This document shows positions 10,601 to 19,626 of a stretch of 64,000 nucleotides of DNA, piece after piece (the stretch's first letter is position 1; every line of letters starts with the position of its first letter). The notes below the pieces were generated by a model. That model ran no database searches, was not told the DNA's origin, and saw only the letters and a program-made list of their open reading frames with translations. The position numbers and the translations under genes are program-made. The DNA is from Microcella alkalica (GTDB taxonomy: Bacteria > Actinomycetota > Actinomycetes > Actinomycetales > Microbacteriaceae): positions 1-64,000 of the forward strand of contig NZ_JACGWX010000007.1 of the NCBI RefSeq assembly GCF_014137945.1, read 5' to 3'.

Positions 10601-11338
10601 CTACTCCTCCTCGTCCTCGCTCGAATCCGCGCCGGCATCGGCATCGGCCGATGCCGCGTCCTCCGGGGCGAAGCGGCCGAGGTAGGCCTCCTCGTTGAGC
10701 AGGACCTCGATCGTGACTGCGTAGCTCGCGCCCTCGCTGCCGACGACCGAGACGGGCGGGGCGATTCCCGCGAAGCCCGTGATCGACTCGAGGTCGTTCA
10801 GCCATGCCTCGATGTCGGGGACTGTCGGGCTTGTCGCGTTGATGCGGAAGCTGCCGATCGAATCCTGCCGAAGGGGTTCCGGCTGCTCATCGCCCCCCTG
10901 CGGGGACTCGGCAGCGCCGATGGCATCATCGGCCGTAAGCGTGCCATCCACCGAGATGAGGAGCACGCCCGCGGGCAGGGTCTCCCGGATCTCGCCGAGC
11001 AGGGTCTCCCAATCGACCTCCACCGCGGTGCTGACGACGCGGGCGGCTCGGCTCTCCGTCAGTGCCGCGTCGGCGGCGCGTGCGTCGACGAATTCGAGCT
11101 GCTGGGCGACCAGGCTCTCTGTCCGCGCGCGTTCCGCCTCGAGCTCACCTGCTGCGACCGAGGCGAGCAAGGTCGCGCCGACGACTGCGACCACGACGAT
11201 CAGCGCGAGCACGACGAGGCCGAGGACCAGTCGCCGGACGACCGGGCGACGCCTGATCGCATCGCGTGCGGCCGGCGGGAGGAGGTCGGCCCGGGGGGCG
11301 CCGCCCACCTCGAGCGTCTCGGACTGCTGCTTGCTCAT
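10601..11338 (-). CDS. pilN: PilN-like type IV pilus assembly protein
   Basis: 245 aa with a cytoplasmic N-terminus (about 1-35), one transmembrane helix (38-62), a coiled coil and a ferredoxin-like domain (WETLLGEIRETLPAGVLLISVDG is the recognisable PilN core), then an acidic tail ending in EDEEE. PilN binds PilM through its cytoplasmic N-terminus and PilO through its outer domain. Its ATG overlaps the pilM stop by 4 nt (ATGA), which fits coupled, stoichiometric synthesis. Confidence 0.8.
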   Translation of the reverse strand: MSKQQSETLEVGGAPRADLLPPAARDAIRRRPVVRRLVLGLVVLALIVVVAVVGATLLASVAAGELEAERARTESLVAQQLEFVDARAADAALTESRAARVVSTAVEVDWETLLGEIRETLPAGVLLISVDGTLTADDAIGAAESPQGGDEQPEPLRQDSIGSFRINATSPTVPDIEAWLNDLESITGFAGIAPPVSVVGSEGASYAVTIEVLLNEEAYLGRFAPEDAASADADAGADSSEDEEE

Positions 11339-12378
11339 GATCTGGCCCCCATCGCTAGACCGACCGCGGCACCCGCGCGCAGCGCCTCCGAGACCCCGAA
11401 GCCGATGAGCGACTTCGGCATCCTCACCCTCTCGAACGGCGCTGGCGCGACGAGTGCGATGCCCGTCGACTGCGCGAGCGCCGCTGGCAGACCGCGAAGT
11501 CGCGCACCGTTCCCGGTGAGCACGAGCGACTCGACGCGTGCGTTCTCGTGCGTGGAGGAGTAGTAGCGCAGGGTATTGATGACACTCGTCATGAGCTCAC
11601 GCGTGGTATCGAGAATGATCCCGGCGCTCGTCGCGTCATTGGGCGGAACGATCTCCGGGTGCAGACCCTGTGCCACCTTGAGCTTCTCGGCTTGGTCTCG
11701 CGGAATCTCGAGCTGAAGCACGAGCGCCCTCGTGGCGTCCTCGCTTCCGGAGGGGATGATGCGCACGAAGTCAGGCACACCGCGCGACGAGACGATGATG
11801 TTGGTCGTCGTCGCCCCGATGTCCACGATCGCGCTCACGCCCTCGCTCGGCTGACCGACCGCCCGCTGCAGCGCGAACGGGATGAAGTCCACTCCGACGA
11901 CGTGGAGGCCCGCCCGCTTCACGGCGTTGACGTTCGTCGTCACCGCGTCGGCGTACGCGGCGATCAGGAGCCCGCGCACCGTGGGGCCCTCGTCGCTCGG
12001 TGCGCCGTCGGCGACGGGGTAGAAGTCGATGATTGCTTCCGCGACGGGCATCGGGATGAGCTCCTGAACGCGCAACGGGAGCAGATCTCGGATCTCCTTC
12101 TGCGTGAGCTTCGGCATCACGAGGTCGCGCGCGACGACCTTCTGGTCGCCCATGCCGAGCAACACGTCCTTGGTGCCGAACTTGGCGTCGACCCACATCT
12201 TCTTCAGGATCGTCGCGACCGCCGTCGGCTCGACGATCTCGCCGTTGCGGACGGCACCGTCCGGCAGCGCCGATTCGTGATACGCGCGCACCTCGACCGA
12301 GCCGTTCTTCGACGCCTTCGCCTCGACCGCCCGGATCGCGGTCTGGCCGATGTCCACCCCCACGATGTGACTGCTCAT
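11335..12378 (-). CDS. pilM: PilM actin-like type IV pilus assembly ATPase
   Basis: 347 aa, actin/FtsA fold: phosphate-1 loop VGVDIGQTAIRAVE at the N-terminus, SAIVDIGATTTNIIV as the second phosphate loop and LVLTGNGARLRGLP near the C-terminus. PilM is cytoplasmic and docks on PilN. The second ATG (12378) is chosen over the one two codons upstream because the GGGGGG ribosome binding site is 7 nt from it and only 1 nt from the first. Preceded by the prepilin peptidase gene with a 12-bp gap. Confidence 0.9.
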   Translation of the reverse strand: MSSHIVGVDIGQTAIRAVEAKASKNGSVEVRAYHESALPDGAVRNGEIVEPTAVATILKKMWVDAKFGTKDVLLGMGDQKVVARDLVMPKLTQKEIRDLLPLRVQELIPMPVAEAIIDFYPVADGAPSDEGPTVRGLLIAAYADAVTTNVNAVKRAGLHVVGVDFIPFALQRAVGQPSEGVSAIVDIGATTTNIIVSSRGVPDFVRIIPSGSEDATRALVLQLEIPRDQAEKLKVAQGLHPEIVPPNDATSAGIILDTTRELMTSVINTLRYYSSTHENARVESLVLTGNGARLRGLPAALAQSTGIALVAPAPFERVRMPKSLIGFGVSEALRAGAAVGLAMGARS

Positions 12379-12390
12379 GCTCATGCCCCC

Positions 12391-13254
12391 CTAGACAAGT
12401 TCAATTCCGAACAATGACAGATACGAGCCCGCGATGGATGCCCCCAAAACGAGTCCCACCCACGTGCCCGCGATCATCCACGGCCCGAAGGGGATGCCGC
12501 CCTTGCGCGAGACGCGTCGCATCGCGAGAAGGACGATACTGACGATCCCGCCGAGCACGAAGGCTCCGAAGGCGCCGACGATCAGGGCGGCCCAGCCGGA
12601 GAAGCCCAGGAACGCACCAAGAACGCCCGCGAGCTTCACGTCGCCCATCCCCATGCCGCCCGGCCAGGCCACTGCCATGAGGGCGTAGGCGGCGAACAGG
12701 ATGCCCGCGCCGGCCGCCATCGTGCCGAGCCGCTCGAGGTCGCCGGCGAGCAGTGCAGGGGTCACGAGCCCGACCACGGCGACGCCGTAGCCGGGGAGCA
12801 CGATGATGTTGGGGAGTCGGTGCGTCTCGAGGTCGATCGCGGTGAGCGCGATGCTGGCGGCTGCGAGCCAGAGGTAGGCGGCGAGAAGCAAGCCACCCGC
12901 GAGCAGCCCCCACGGCCCTGCGTCGGCGACGATGGCGCCCGCGGGGCTCAGCGGCGAGAGCATCCAGGCCGCGACGAGCCCGAAGGCGATCGCGGTGCCC
13001 GCCTCGACGAGCGGATAGCGAGGGGAGATCGGGGTAGCGCAGTCGCGGCACCTGCCGCGCAGCACGAGCCACGACAGGATCGGGATGTTGTCGTACGGCC
13101 GTATGCGGTTGCCGCAGGCCGGGCACCCGCTGGGCGGGTGCACGACCGAGACTCCCGCGGGAGCACGGTGGATGACGACGTTGAGGAACGAACCGATGAG
13201 GGCGCCGAGCACTGCTGATCCCCCCATCAGCAGCGCCGCCGCCGCGTCACCCAC
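12391..13254 (-). CDS. pilD: Prepilin peptidase / N-methyltransferase (A24 family)
   Basis: 287-aa polytopic membrane aspartyl protease that cleaves prepilin leaders and N-methylates the new N-terminus. The zinc-binding pairs Cys44/Cys47 (CPAC) and Cys69/Cys72 (CRDC) are intact, so the methylase domain is likely functional. The catalytic aspartates are Asp141 (TAIDLETHRLPN) and Asp205 (GMGDVKL). Start is GTG at 13254, which overlaps the end of the preceding gene by 8 nt. It would process the four or more prepilins encoded just upstream. Confidence 0.93.
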   Translation of the reverse strand: MGDAAAALLMGGSAVLGALIGSFLNVVIHRAPAGVSVVHPPSGCPACGNRIRPYDNIPILSWLVLRGRCRDCATPISPRYPLVEAGTAIAFGLVAAWMLSPLSPAGAIVADAGPWGLLAGGLLLAAYLWLAAASIALTAIDLETHRLPNIIVLPGYGVAVVGLVTPALLAGDLERLGTMAAGAGILFAAYALMAVAWPGGMGMGDVKLAGVLGAFLGFSGWAALIVGAFGAFVLGGIVSIVLLAMRRVSRKGGIPFGPWMIAGTWVGLVLGASIAGSYLSLFGIELV

Positions 13255-14908
13255 CGGACGACACCTCGCGGATGCTCAGCCGCTCGCCGAGGAACGCGTC
13301 GTTCAGGACCAGGTTCGGCGGCAGGCTCGCGCTGAGGTCGATGCCGGGTGGAGACGTCGGAACGTACGTCATCTGCGCCTGCTGATCGAAGTCGATCGTG
13401 CCGCCGTAGAGCTGCCCGCGGAAACCGTTCCGGTCGGACCTCACGCGGCAGGGCGAGTAGATGAACGCGGAGACGGTGGAGCGGAAGTCCGCTTCGTTCG
13501 TCAGGTAGATGTCGCCAGCCCCGCCCGAGCATGTCGGGAGGGAATTCGGCGTGTTGTCCGGGACGATGAAGTAGAGCTTCCTGTTCGCTGTCGGGTTCGC
13601 CGACGCGAAATACAGCTTGTCGAACCGGAAGCTGTTGGAGAAGAAGACGATGTCCGTCTGCAAGCCGATATCGGGCTTGAGATTGTTCAGCGTGACGACT
13701 CCGCCGACGCACCCCGTCGCGTCGATGACGGTCGGGGTCGTGTAGGTCTGCAGCGCGACCCAGCGCGGGTCGTGATTCCCGAAGTCGCACGAGCCGCTCC
13801 ACACGACTCGATTGGTGAAGCCCTGCTGGAACCACGAGGTCGCCTCGAACTGCGCCGTCGTCGAGACCGCCCACGGGATGTCCGTCCAATCCGGGACCTG
13901 GGGCGGCGGCGGAGCGCTCAAGCCGACCACAGCCGCTGAACGCGTGCCGAGAATCGAGCCGCCCGGCTGGATCGTGCCGGAACTCAGCACGTTGCCGTCG
14001 ACGGTCGACCCGGCGGCGACCGATACCGTCGTCGCCGTGTCTCTGTGCGCTGTGACGTTGCCGATCACGCGGGAGCCGGGCCCGCTGAGCACGGATACGC
14101 TCCCGCCGGCGAAGACGCTGCCGCGCACTTGACTTCCTCCGGAGACCGTGACGACGGGGTTCGAACCGACCACGCCGTCACCGACCGTCAGGAGGTCTTC
14201 GCGAATCACGCTGCCGTTGGACATGCGGACATAGTCGGTGGCGTGCACTCGACCAGTGATCGTGCACGCGGTCAGATCGGCGTAGCCGTCGGCCAGGATG
14301 ACGTCTCCATTGACTTGCGCATTGTTCGTGCACACGAAATGACCGGTCTTGATCTGGAGGTCGGCCGAGATCGTGATGTCGGCGGTGTCGAGAACGAATC
14401 TCCGCAGGATGCCGTCAACCGTGTACGCGTAGACCGCAGGATCCAGAAAAGGAATCTCCACGTACTGAGGGATGTACTGGTAGACCGCTTCCACGACGCG
14501 GCCGCCCGACTCCCGCGAATCACTGAACGTCGCGCGAGTGGCATAGCCGGTCGACTGGACCCGGACGTGCGTCGCTTCGCGAACCGGGCATCCCTCCACC
14601 CACCCCGACCCGCGGTCGTACGACACGGTCACTCTGAACTTGGGGGTGTTAGTCGACGTGAAGACCCCGCCGGCGGCGGAGCAGCCCGTTCTCGTGCGGA
14701 GCGCGAGCTCAGCCGTGGTGATTCCCGCTTCTGCCGCCGCTCGCGCTTCGACCCCCGCCGAGACGTCGTTGCTGAACTTGAGGCTGCTGACGGAGACGCT
14801 TCCGACCGTGACCGCGATGACGGCGGTCACGCCCGCGAGAGCGAGAACGGCGATCATCGCGCTGCCGCGGTCGTCCCCTCGGAGCCGATTGATGCGAGTC
14901 AGAAACAT
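13247..14908 (-). CDS. Large pilin-like protein with beta-helix-type repeat region (PilX position)
   Basis: 553 aa. The N-terminus has a prepilin-style leader (RLRGDDRG then SAMIAVLALAGV) with a hydrophobic helix to about residue 35, but the usual Glu at +5 of mature pilins is Ala. Residues about 150-300 are Gly/Val/Ser-rich with a repeating pattern such as NGDVILADG, RGSVFAGGSVSV, IGNVTA and DGNVLSSG, which resembles the right-handed beta-helix of bactofilin-like proteins. The C-terminal 200 residues are a separate beta-rich, Cys-containing domain. ATG 14908 is chosen because GGTGAG precedes it and the pilin signature starts there; the frame is open far upstream only as a shadow of the preceding pilin genes. 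Overlaps the gene upstream by 10 nt. Confidence 0.75.
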   Translation of the reverse strand: MFLTRINRLRGDDRGSAMIAVLALAGVTAVIAVTVGSVSVSSLKFSNDVSAGVEARAAAEAGITTAELALRTRTGCSAAGGVFTSTNTPKFRVTVSYDRGSGWVEGCPVREATHVRVQSTGYATRATFSDSRESGGRVVEAVYQYIPQYVEIPFLDPAVYAYTVDGILRRFVLDTADITISADLQIKTGHFVCTNNAQVNGDVILADGYADLTACTITGRVHATDYVRMSNGSVIREDLLTVGDGVVGSNPVVTVSGGSQVRGSVFAGGSVSVLSGPGSRVIGNVTAHRDTATTVSVAAGSTVDGNVLSSGTIQPGGSILGTRSAAVVGLSAPPPPQVPDWTDIPWAVSTTAQFEATSWFQQGFTNRVVWSGSCDFGNHDPRWVALQTYTTPTVIDATGCVGGVVTLNNLKPDIGLQTDIVFFSNSFRFDKLYFASANPTANRKLYFIVPDNTPNSLPTCSGGAGDIYLTNEADFRSTVSAFIYSPCRVRSDRNGFRGQLYGGTIDFDQQAQMTYVPTSPPGIDLSASLPPNLVLNDAFLGERLSIREVSSGG

Positions 14909-15501
14909 GGCGCGCTCACCTTTCCGGTGGACGGGACGGGTTGCTTCGCGACGACGACGGTGTCGACGAGCACGGGGATGCCGCGCCCGATGCCGACCGC
15001 GAGGTTCACGTCGAGCGATCGGCCGTTCGGAGCCAGGGAGAAGATCGGTGCGGACCCGACTTGCTCGACATCGGTCGCGAGGAGCGTCCATCCCGCAAGC
15101 ACGGCTGCGTCTGGATTTGCAGGCAGTGCAGATGCCGAGCGCGTAGTCCGAAGCTCGCCGCTCCTCCACACCCACGCCTGGCAGAACCACGCACCGGCCT
15201 GGCTTCCATCGATCGAGCGCGTCCGCACGACGATCGTGCCAGCGGCCGGATTGGTGACCTCGACCGCGCTGGCGTTGCGCACTCCCCGACCGAGGGATTC
15301 GCTGATGAGCTGCGCGGTGGAGGCCGACTGCGCTGCGTCGCGCACCTGGCTCTCCGCACGGAGCGAATTGATGAGCACGGCGCCGACGATCGTGAGGATC
15401 ACGACGCCGAGAAAGAGATACACGAGAAGCTCGACGAGGGTGAAGCCTCGGTCGGTCGACCGCGGGCTCGCCTCGCTCGCCGTCTCGTCGAAGTTCCGCA
15501 T
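14899..15501 (-). CDS. Prepilin-like protein (PilW position)
   Basis: 200 aa. Leader of 19 residues ending DRG, then mature start FTLVELLVYLFLGVVIL with Glu at +5, the type III prepilin pattern cut by PilD. The globular part has one pair of Cys (WFCQ, APCF) that could form a disulfide. ATG 15501 shares one base with the stop of the upstream gene (TGATG). Likely a minor pilin that primes pilus assembly. Confidence 0.85.
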   Translation of the reverse strand: MRNFDETASEASPRSTDRGFTLVELLVYLFLGVVILTIVGAVLINSLRAESQVRDAAQSASTAQLISESLGRGVRNASAVEVTNPAAGTIVVRTRSIDGSQAGAWFCQAWVWRSGELRTTRSASALPANPDAAVLAGWTLLATDVEQVGSAPIFSLAPNGRSLDVNLAVGIGRGIPVLVDTVVVAKQPVPSTGKVSAPCF

Positions 15502-15923
15502 CAGTTGGCACGCTCGACGATCGCGCGTGTCGTGGCCTGAGCGCGAATGCTGGCGTCTCCGACCACAGTGACCGTGAGCACCACCGTGACAGGCGCAGGG
15601 TACGAAGCCGGTGTGCACCCCGTGACGGCACGACTCGCGCGATAGACCGTCCCCCGGCCGTCGGTGACGTCGGCGACCGGCGCGCTCCTGAATGCGTCGA
15701 ACGCGGCGCACGTGCGGTCGACCAGTGCGATCGCGTCGAGCTGCTCGCTCAGGACCTGGTTCGCCGTTGCCACTTTCGAGTTCAGCACCTGAACGCGCAG
15801 CGACTCGATGAGCAGAGGAAGGAAGGCGACGGAGAGAAGCGCGAGCAGGAACATCGAGACGACGACCTCGACGAGTCCGAACCCGGAGTCGCCGTCTGCG
15901 TAGCTATCGCGCTCGCTCGTCAC
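15501..15923 (-). CDS. Prepilin-like protein (PilV position)
   Basis: 140 aa. Leader ends DSG, mature start FGLVEVVVSMFLLALLS with Glu at +5. Globular part has Cys residues near 72 and 101. GTG start at 15923 with AGGAG 7 nt upstream. First gene after the strong hairpin at 15981-16014, so its expression is probably lower than that of pilA. Likely a minor pilin. Confidence 0.85.
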   Translation of the reverse strand: MTSERDSYADGDSGFGLVEVVVSMFLLALLSVAFLPLLIESLRVQVLNSKVATANQVLSEQLDAIALVDRTCAAFDAFRSAPVADVTDGRGTVYRASRAVTGCTPASYPAPVTVVLTVTVVGDASIRAQATTRAIVERAN

Positions 15924-15980
15924 GTTGATGCTCCTCTCGAGATAAAGTTCGGTGCCTCATAGATTTAGTTGATGAATCAC

Positions 15981-16014
15981 GTGTGGGGCACCAGGTTCCC
16001 CTGGTGCCCCACAC
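15981..16014 (-). terminator. Perfect 15-bp hairpin between pilA and minor pilin genes
   Basis: GTGTGGGGCACCAGG and its exact complement around a TTCC loop, 17 bp after the pilA stop and 58 bp before the next gene on the same strand. There is no U tract. It can act as a terminator or partial attenuator and as a 3' stabiliser for an abundant pilA message. Confidence 0.7.
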
Positions 16015-16030
16015 GCCCTTTCGCGGGCTG

Positions 16031-16471
16031 CTACGCGGGGGTCGCGCACGTGCCGTTGCGCACGCCGCCGGTGTCGCGGACGTGGCGGCGGTCCGCGGCG
16101 GCCGTGGCGGCAGCGTGGAATCCGTCGATGCAGAATGTTGCAGTCGTCCCCGTGGTAATCGCCCCGATGGTGATCGTCACGCCGTCCTGGGAGTAGTTGC
16201 CCTGGATCCTCGTGATGGTTGCCGCCGGAACGGTTCCGTCAACCGAGCTGACCAGGGCGGCGACCACCTCCGTCTTCGCGTTCGTCAGCGCTGACTCAAC
16301 GGCGCTGATTCGCGCCTGGCTCTGTTGGCCCAGGAACACGGGGATGGCGATTGCGGCGAGGATGCCGATGATGATGACGACGACGAGGAGCTCGATGAGC
16401 GTGAAGCCCTTCTCGCCCTCATCGCGGCGGGCGCGGATGGCCGCGACCTGGTCGTGAAGCTTGGTGATCAT
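16031..16471 (-). CDS. pilA: Major type IV prepilin
   Basis: 146 aa. Leader of 22 residues ending EKG, mature start FTLIELLVVVIIIGILAAIA with Glu at +5: a textbook type IV pilin N-terminal helix. The globular domain is small with Cys residues near 114 and 142 that may form the C-terminal disulfide loop. It stands alone between pilC and a strong hairpin, as expected for the highly expressed subunit. Confidence 0.92.
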   Translation of the reverse strand: MITKLHDQVAAIRARRDEGEKGFTLIELLVVVIIIGILAAIAIPVFLGQQSQARISAVESALTNAKTEVVAALVSSVDGTVPAATITRIQGNYSQDGVTITIGAITTGTTATFCIDGFHAAATAAADRRHVRDTGGVRNGTCATPA

Positions 16472-16571
16472 GCGATTGTTTCCGTTCCTGTTCAGATGGA
16501 CTGAGTGACAGGCGGGCCCCCAATGAACTGCCCCCTGAGAGAACTCTCATCGTGCTGACGAGCCTTGCCCA

Positions 16572-16588
16572 TTCCCCAGTAGGGGGGT
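16572..16588. promoter_or_regulatory. CCCC-N5-GGGG palindrome upstream of pilA
   Basis: TTCCCC-AGTAG-GGGGGT, about 100 bp upstream of the pilA start. One of three such elements in this cluster. A separate palindrome, TGAGAG-AA-CTCTCA, lies at 16536-16549 between it and pilA. Regulatory role is inferred. Confidence 0.4.
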
Positions 16589-16632
16589 GACGCGAACGAG
16601 GGCCGCCCGTTCGGGGGCCGCGACGAGGCAGA

Positions 16633-17862
16633 TCACTCGATGAGCGTGAAGATGTTGAAGACCGGCAGGTAGAGCGCGACGATCATGCCGCCGAGGAGCA
16701 CACCCATGAAGGCGATCATGAGGGGCTCGATGAGCGCCGTCAGCTGCTCCGTTGTCGACTCGACCTCCGCGTCGTAGAAGTCGGAGATCTTCGACAGCAT
16801 CGTCTCGAGCGAGCCAGAATCCTCACCCACCGAGATCATCTGAGTGACCATGGAGGGGAACACCGGTTCATCGGCGAGCGGGGCGGCGATCGATCGACCC
16901 TGCCTCACGCTCTCCTGGACGTTCACGAGGGCCTTCTCGATGACGTAGTTGCCCGAGGTCGCTCCCACGATGGAGAGCGCCTGGAGAATCGGAACGCCAG
17001 ATTTCATCATGGTCCCGAAGTTCCGGGTGAAGCGCGCGATCGCGATCTTCGTCGCGAGCTGCCCGAAAACCGGCGCTTTGAGCTTGAGCGGATCCACGAA
17101 GCTCCGGACTTCCGGTTTGTGCTTGTTCCGCCCCCACCAGACCGAGAAAACGATCAGTGCGAGGATCAGCGCCGGCAACCAGAACGGAGCGCTCTCCGAG
17201 AGAACCACGAGGAATTGCGTCGGCAGCGGCAGCTCGCCCCCGAGCCCCTCGAACATCGCCTTGAATACGGGGACGATGAAGACGATCATGCCGATCATGC
17301 CGAGGATCGCCATGATGAGAACCACGACCGGGTACGTGAGCGCCGACTTGATGGTGCCGCGTAGCTTGACCTCCTTCTCGTAGTTCTCGGCGACCGATTT
17401 CAGCGAGTCTTCCAAGAATCCGCCGGTCTCGCCCGCCCGCACGAGGTTGATGAAGAGGGGCGGGAAGATCAGTTCGTGCTTGGCGATCGCGTCCGAGAGT
17501 GACAGTCCGCTCTCGACATCTTTTCGCACCTGATCGATCGTCTCCGCGAGGGTCGGGTTCTCGCTCTGCTCCGCTAGGATCGACAGGGCCCGCATGAGAG
17601 CGAGGCCCGAGGAGATCATCGTCGCGAGCTGGCGGCTCATGACGGCGAGATCCTTGAGGCCGACCTTCTTCTTGAACAGCCCGCTGAGGGAGATCTCCTT
17701 GTTCAGCCCGGAGCCCGCCGCGCGCACCGTCTCCGGCTGGATCCCCATCGACCGCAGCCGCATGGTCGCGCCGGCCTCCGAGGCTCCGTCGACGGAGCCG
17801 CTGACCTTCTTGCCGGCGGCGTCCCTGCCCCGATAGGTGTAGGTGAGAACGTTCGTCATCAC
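16633..17862 (-). CDS. pilC: Type IV pilus inner-membrane platform protein
   Basis: 409 aa with two T2SSF domains (about residues 75-195 and 275-400) and three transmembrane regions, the usual PilC layout. Typical block AIARFTRNFGTMMKSGVPILQAL and the C-terminal LIEPLMIAFMGVLLGGMIVALYLPVF are present. PilC couples the PilB and PilT motors to pilin entry. The start overlaps the pilT stop by 4 nt. Confidence 0.95.
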   Translation of the reverse strand: MMTNVLTYTYRGRDAAGKKVSGSVDGASEAGATMRLRSMGIQPETVRAAGSGLNKEISLSGLFKKKVGLKDLAVMSRQLATMISSGLALMRALSILAEQSENPTLAETIDQVRKDVESGLSLSDAIAKHELIFPPLFINLVRAGETGGFLEDSLKSVAENYEKEVKLRGTIKSALTYPVVVLIMAILGMIGMIVFIVPVFKAMFEGLGGELPLPTQFLVVLSESAPFWLPALILALIVFSVWWGRNKHKPEVRSFVDPLKLKAPVFGQLATKIAIARFTRNFGTMMKSGVPILQALSIVGATSGNYVIEKALVNVQESVRQGRSIAAPLADEPVFPSMVTQMISVGEDSGSLETMLSKISDFYDAEVESTTEQLTALIEPLMIAFMGVLLGGMIVALYLPVFNIFTLIE

Positions 17863-19586
17863 TGGCCTCCCGCAGCGTGCATGTGGTCGAAGTCCGCAGC
17901 CGGGTCGAACGCCGCGCCGTCCTGCCGCGTGACCAGGCGCTGCAGGGTGTCGAGGTCGTGAGCCTTCTCACGAGCGGCGGTGATGGTGATCGTGCCGGCG
18001 TTGACGAGCTCCGCGAGGTGCTGGTCCATCGTGTGCATTCCCGCGCCACGGCCCGCCTGCATGGCCGAGCCGATCTGATAGGTCTTGCCCTCGCGGATCA
18101 GGTTCGCGATGGCGGGCGTCGCGACGAGCACCTCGGTCGCGACGGCCCGGCCCTGCCCGGTCGCCTTCTTCACGAGGGTCTGGCAGACGACGCCCTGGAG
18201 AGTCGCGGCGAGCTGCTGGCGCACCTGACCCTGCTGGTGGGGCGGGAAGACGTCGATGATGCGGTCGATCGTCTGCCCGGCATCCTGCGTGTGGAGCGTC
18301 GCGAACACGAGGTGACCGGTCTCCGCGGCGGTCAGCGCGGTCGAGATCGTCTCGAGGTCGCGGAGCTCGCCGATGAGAATGACGTCAGGGTCCTGTCTCA
18401 AGACATGCTTGAGGGCGTTCTGGAACGACTGCGTGTCGGCGCCGACCTCGCGCTGGTTGACGAGCGCTTTCTTGTTCCGGTGCACGAACTCGATCGGATC
18501 CTCGACCGTCATGATGTGATCGGATCGCGTCTCGTTGACGATGTCGACGAGTGCGGCGAGCGTCGTGGACTTGCCCGAGCCGGTCGGCCCGGTGATGAGC
18601 ACGAGCCCGCGCGGCAGCGTCGAGAATCGGCCGACGACCTCGGGCACGCCGAGGTCCTCAAGCCTCTTGATCTCCGTGGGGATGAGACGGAACGCCGCGC
18701 CGATCGTGCCGCGCTGCCGGTAGAAGTTGACGCGGAAGCGCGACTGCTCGGTGAGTGGGAAGGCGAAGTCGAGCTCCTGCTTCTCCTCGAAGTGCGCCAT
18801 CTGCGCCGGCGTCACGATCGAGTACAGGGCGCGCGCGACGCGATCGGCATCCCAGCTGCCCGTCGACTGCACGGGGCGCAACGTGCCGTCGATGCGCACC
18901 ATGGGCGGCGCGTTCTTCGACACGTGCAGGTCGGAGCCTCGGCTGGCGATGAGCTCGTGCAGCGCGGCGAGCAGCTCGGGGTCGCCCTTGGAGTCGGTGT
19001 GGCGCACCGTCGGGGCCGCGGCGGATGCCGGAGCCTTGGTCGGCTCCTCCCACTCCGAGGGGCTCCAGTCGGCGCGGGCCGTGCTGGCTGGCAGCGGCAC
19101 GACCGGTTCGATGTGGCTGGCGGATGCTCCGCTCGGCATGATCGGAGGCGCCGACGCTGCGACGGGCCGCGGACCGCCCACGGAGCCGGGAGCCGCGACG
19201 GGCGGCGGAGCCGAGTAGGGCGTCCCGCCGACGGGCGGCGGCGCATTCAGCGACGAGGATGCCACCGGCGGCGGCGCGTTGAGCGGTGCGCTCGCGGGCG
19301 GCGGCGCGGTGAAGGGCGCGGCCGACATGGGCGGCGGCATCGTGGGCGGTGCGCTCGGCGGCACTTCGGGCATCCCCGTCTGCGTGACGTTGAGCGGCAG
19401 GGCGCTCGCCGAGGCGACGACGTCCGCTGCGCTCGGCACCGCGCTCGGCGCGGCGCCCGCCGCGGCCGCAAGGGCGTCCCAGTCAGCCGGCGAAACGCGA
19501 CCGTCGTGCGCGGCGGCGCGGCGCAGGAACGACAGGTCGGCGTCCTCCGGGTCTATCGGGATCTCGTGGATCGGTCGGTCGGTCAA
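17859..19586 (-). CDS. pilT: PilT-type retraction ATPase with long Pro-rich N-terminal extension
   Basis: 575 aa, about 200 longer than typical PilT. Residues 203-560 are a normal PilT: GPTGSGKST Walker A at 333-341, the Asp box VEDPIEFVH, Walker B VILIGELRD, and the His box HLVFATLHT. Residues 1-202 are an extension with a short acidic region and then repeated APPP units between about 80 and 130, plus a second Pro/Ser-rich linker. PilT powers pilus retraction, so this cell likely twitches or takes up DNA. 40 bp after pilB, 4-nt overlap with pilC. Confidence 0.92.
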   Translation of the reverse strand: MTDRPIHEIPIDPEDADLSFLRRAAAHDGRVSPADWDALAAAAGAAPSAVPSAADVVASASALPLNVTQTGMPEVPPSAPPTMPPPMSAAPFTAPPPASAPLNAPPPVASSSLNAPPPVGGTPYSAPPPVAAPGSVGGPRPVAASAPPIMPSGASASHIEPVVPLPASTARADWSPSEWEEPTKAPASAAAPTVRHTDSKGDPELLAALHELIASRGSDLHVSKNAPPMVRIDGTLRPVQSTGSWDADRVARALYSIVTPAQMAHFEEKQELDFAFPLTEQSRFRVNFYRQRGTIGAAFRLIPTEIKRLEDLGVPEVVGRFSTLPRGLVLITGPTGSGKSTTLAALVDIVNETRSDHIMTVEDPIEFVHRNKKALVNQREVGADTQSFQNALKHVLRQDPDVILIGELRDLETISTALTAAETGHLVFATLHTQDAGQTIDRIIDVFPPHQQGQVRQQLAATLQGVVCQTLVKKATGQGRAVATEVLVATPAIANLIREGKTYQIGSAMQAGRGAGMHTMDQHLAELVNAGTITITAAREKAHDLDTLQRLVTRQDGAAFDPAADFDHMHAAGGQ

Positions 19587-19626
19587 GAGTGCTCCTTACG
19601 GCGGCGTCGGGTCGGTGCTGCGGGGC

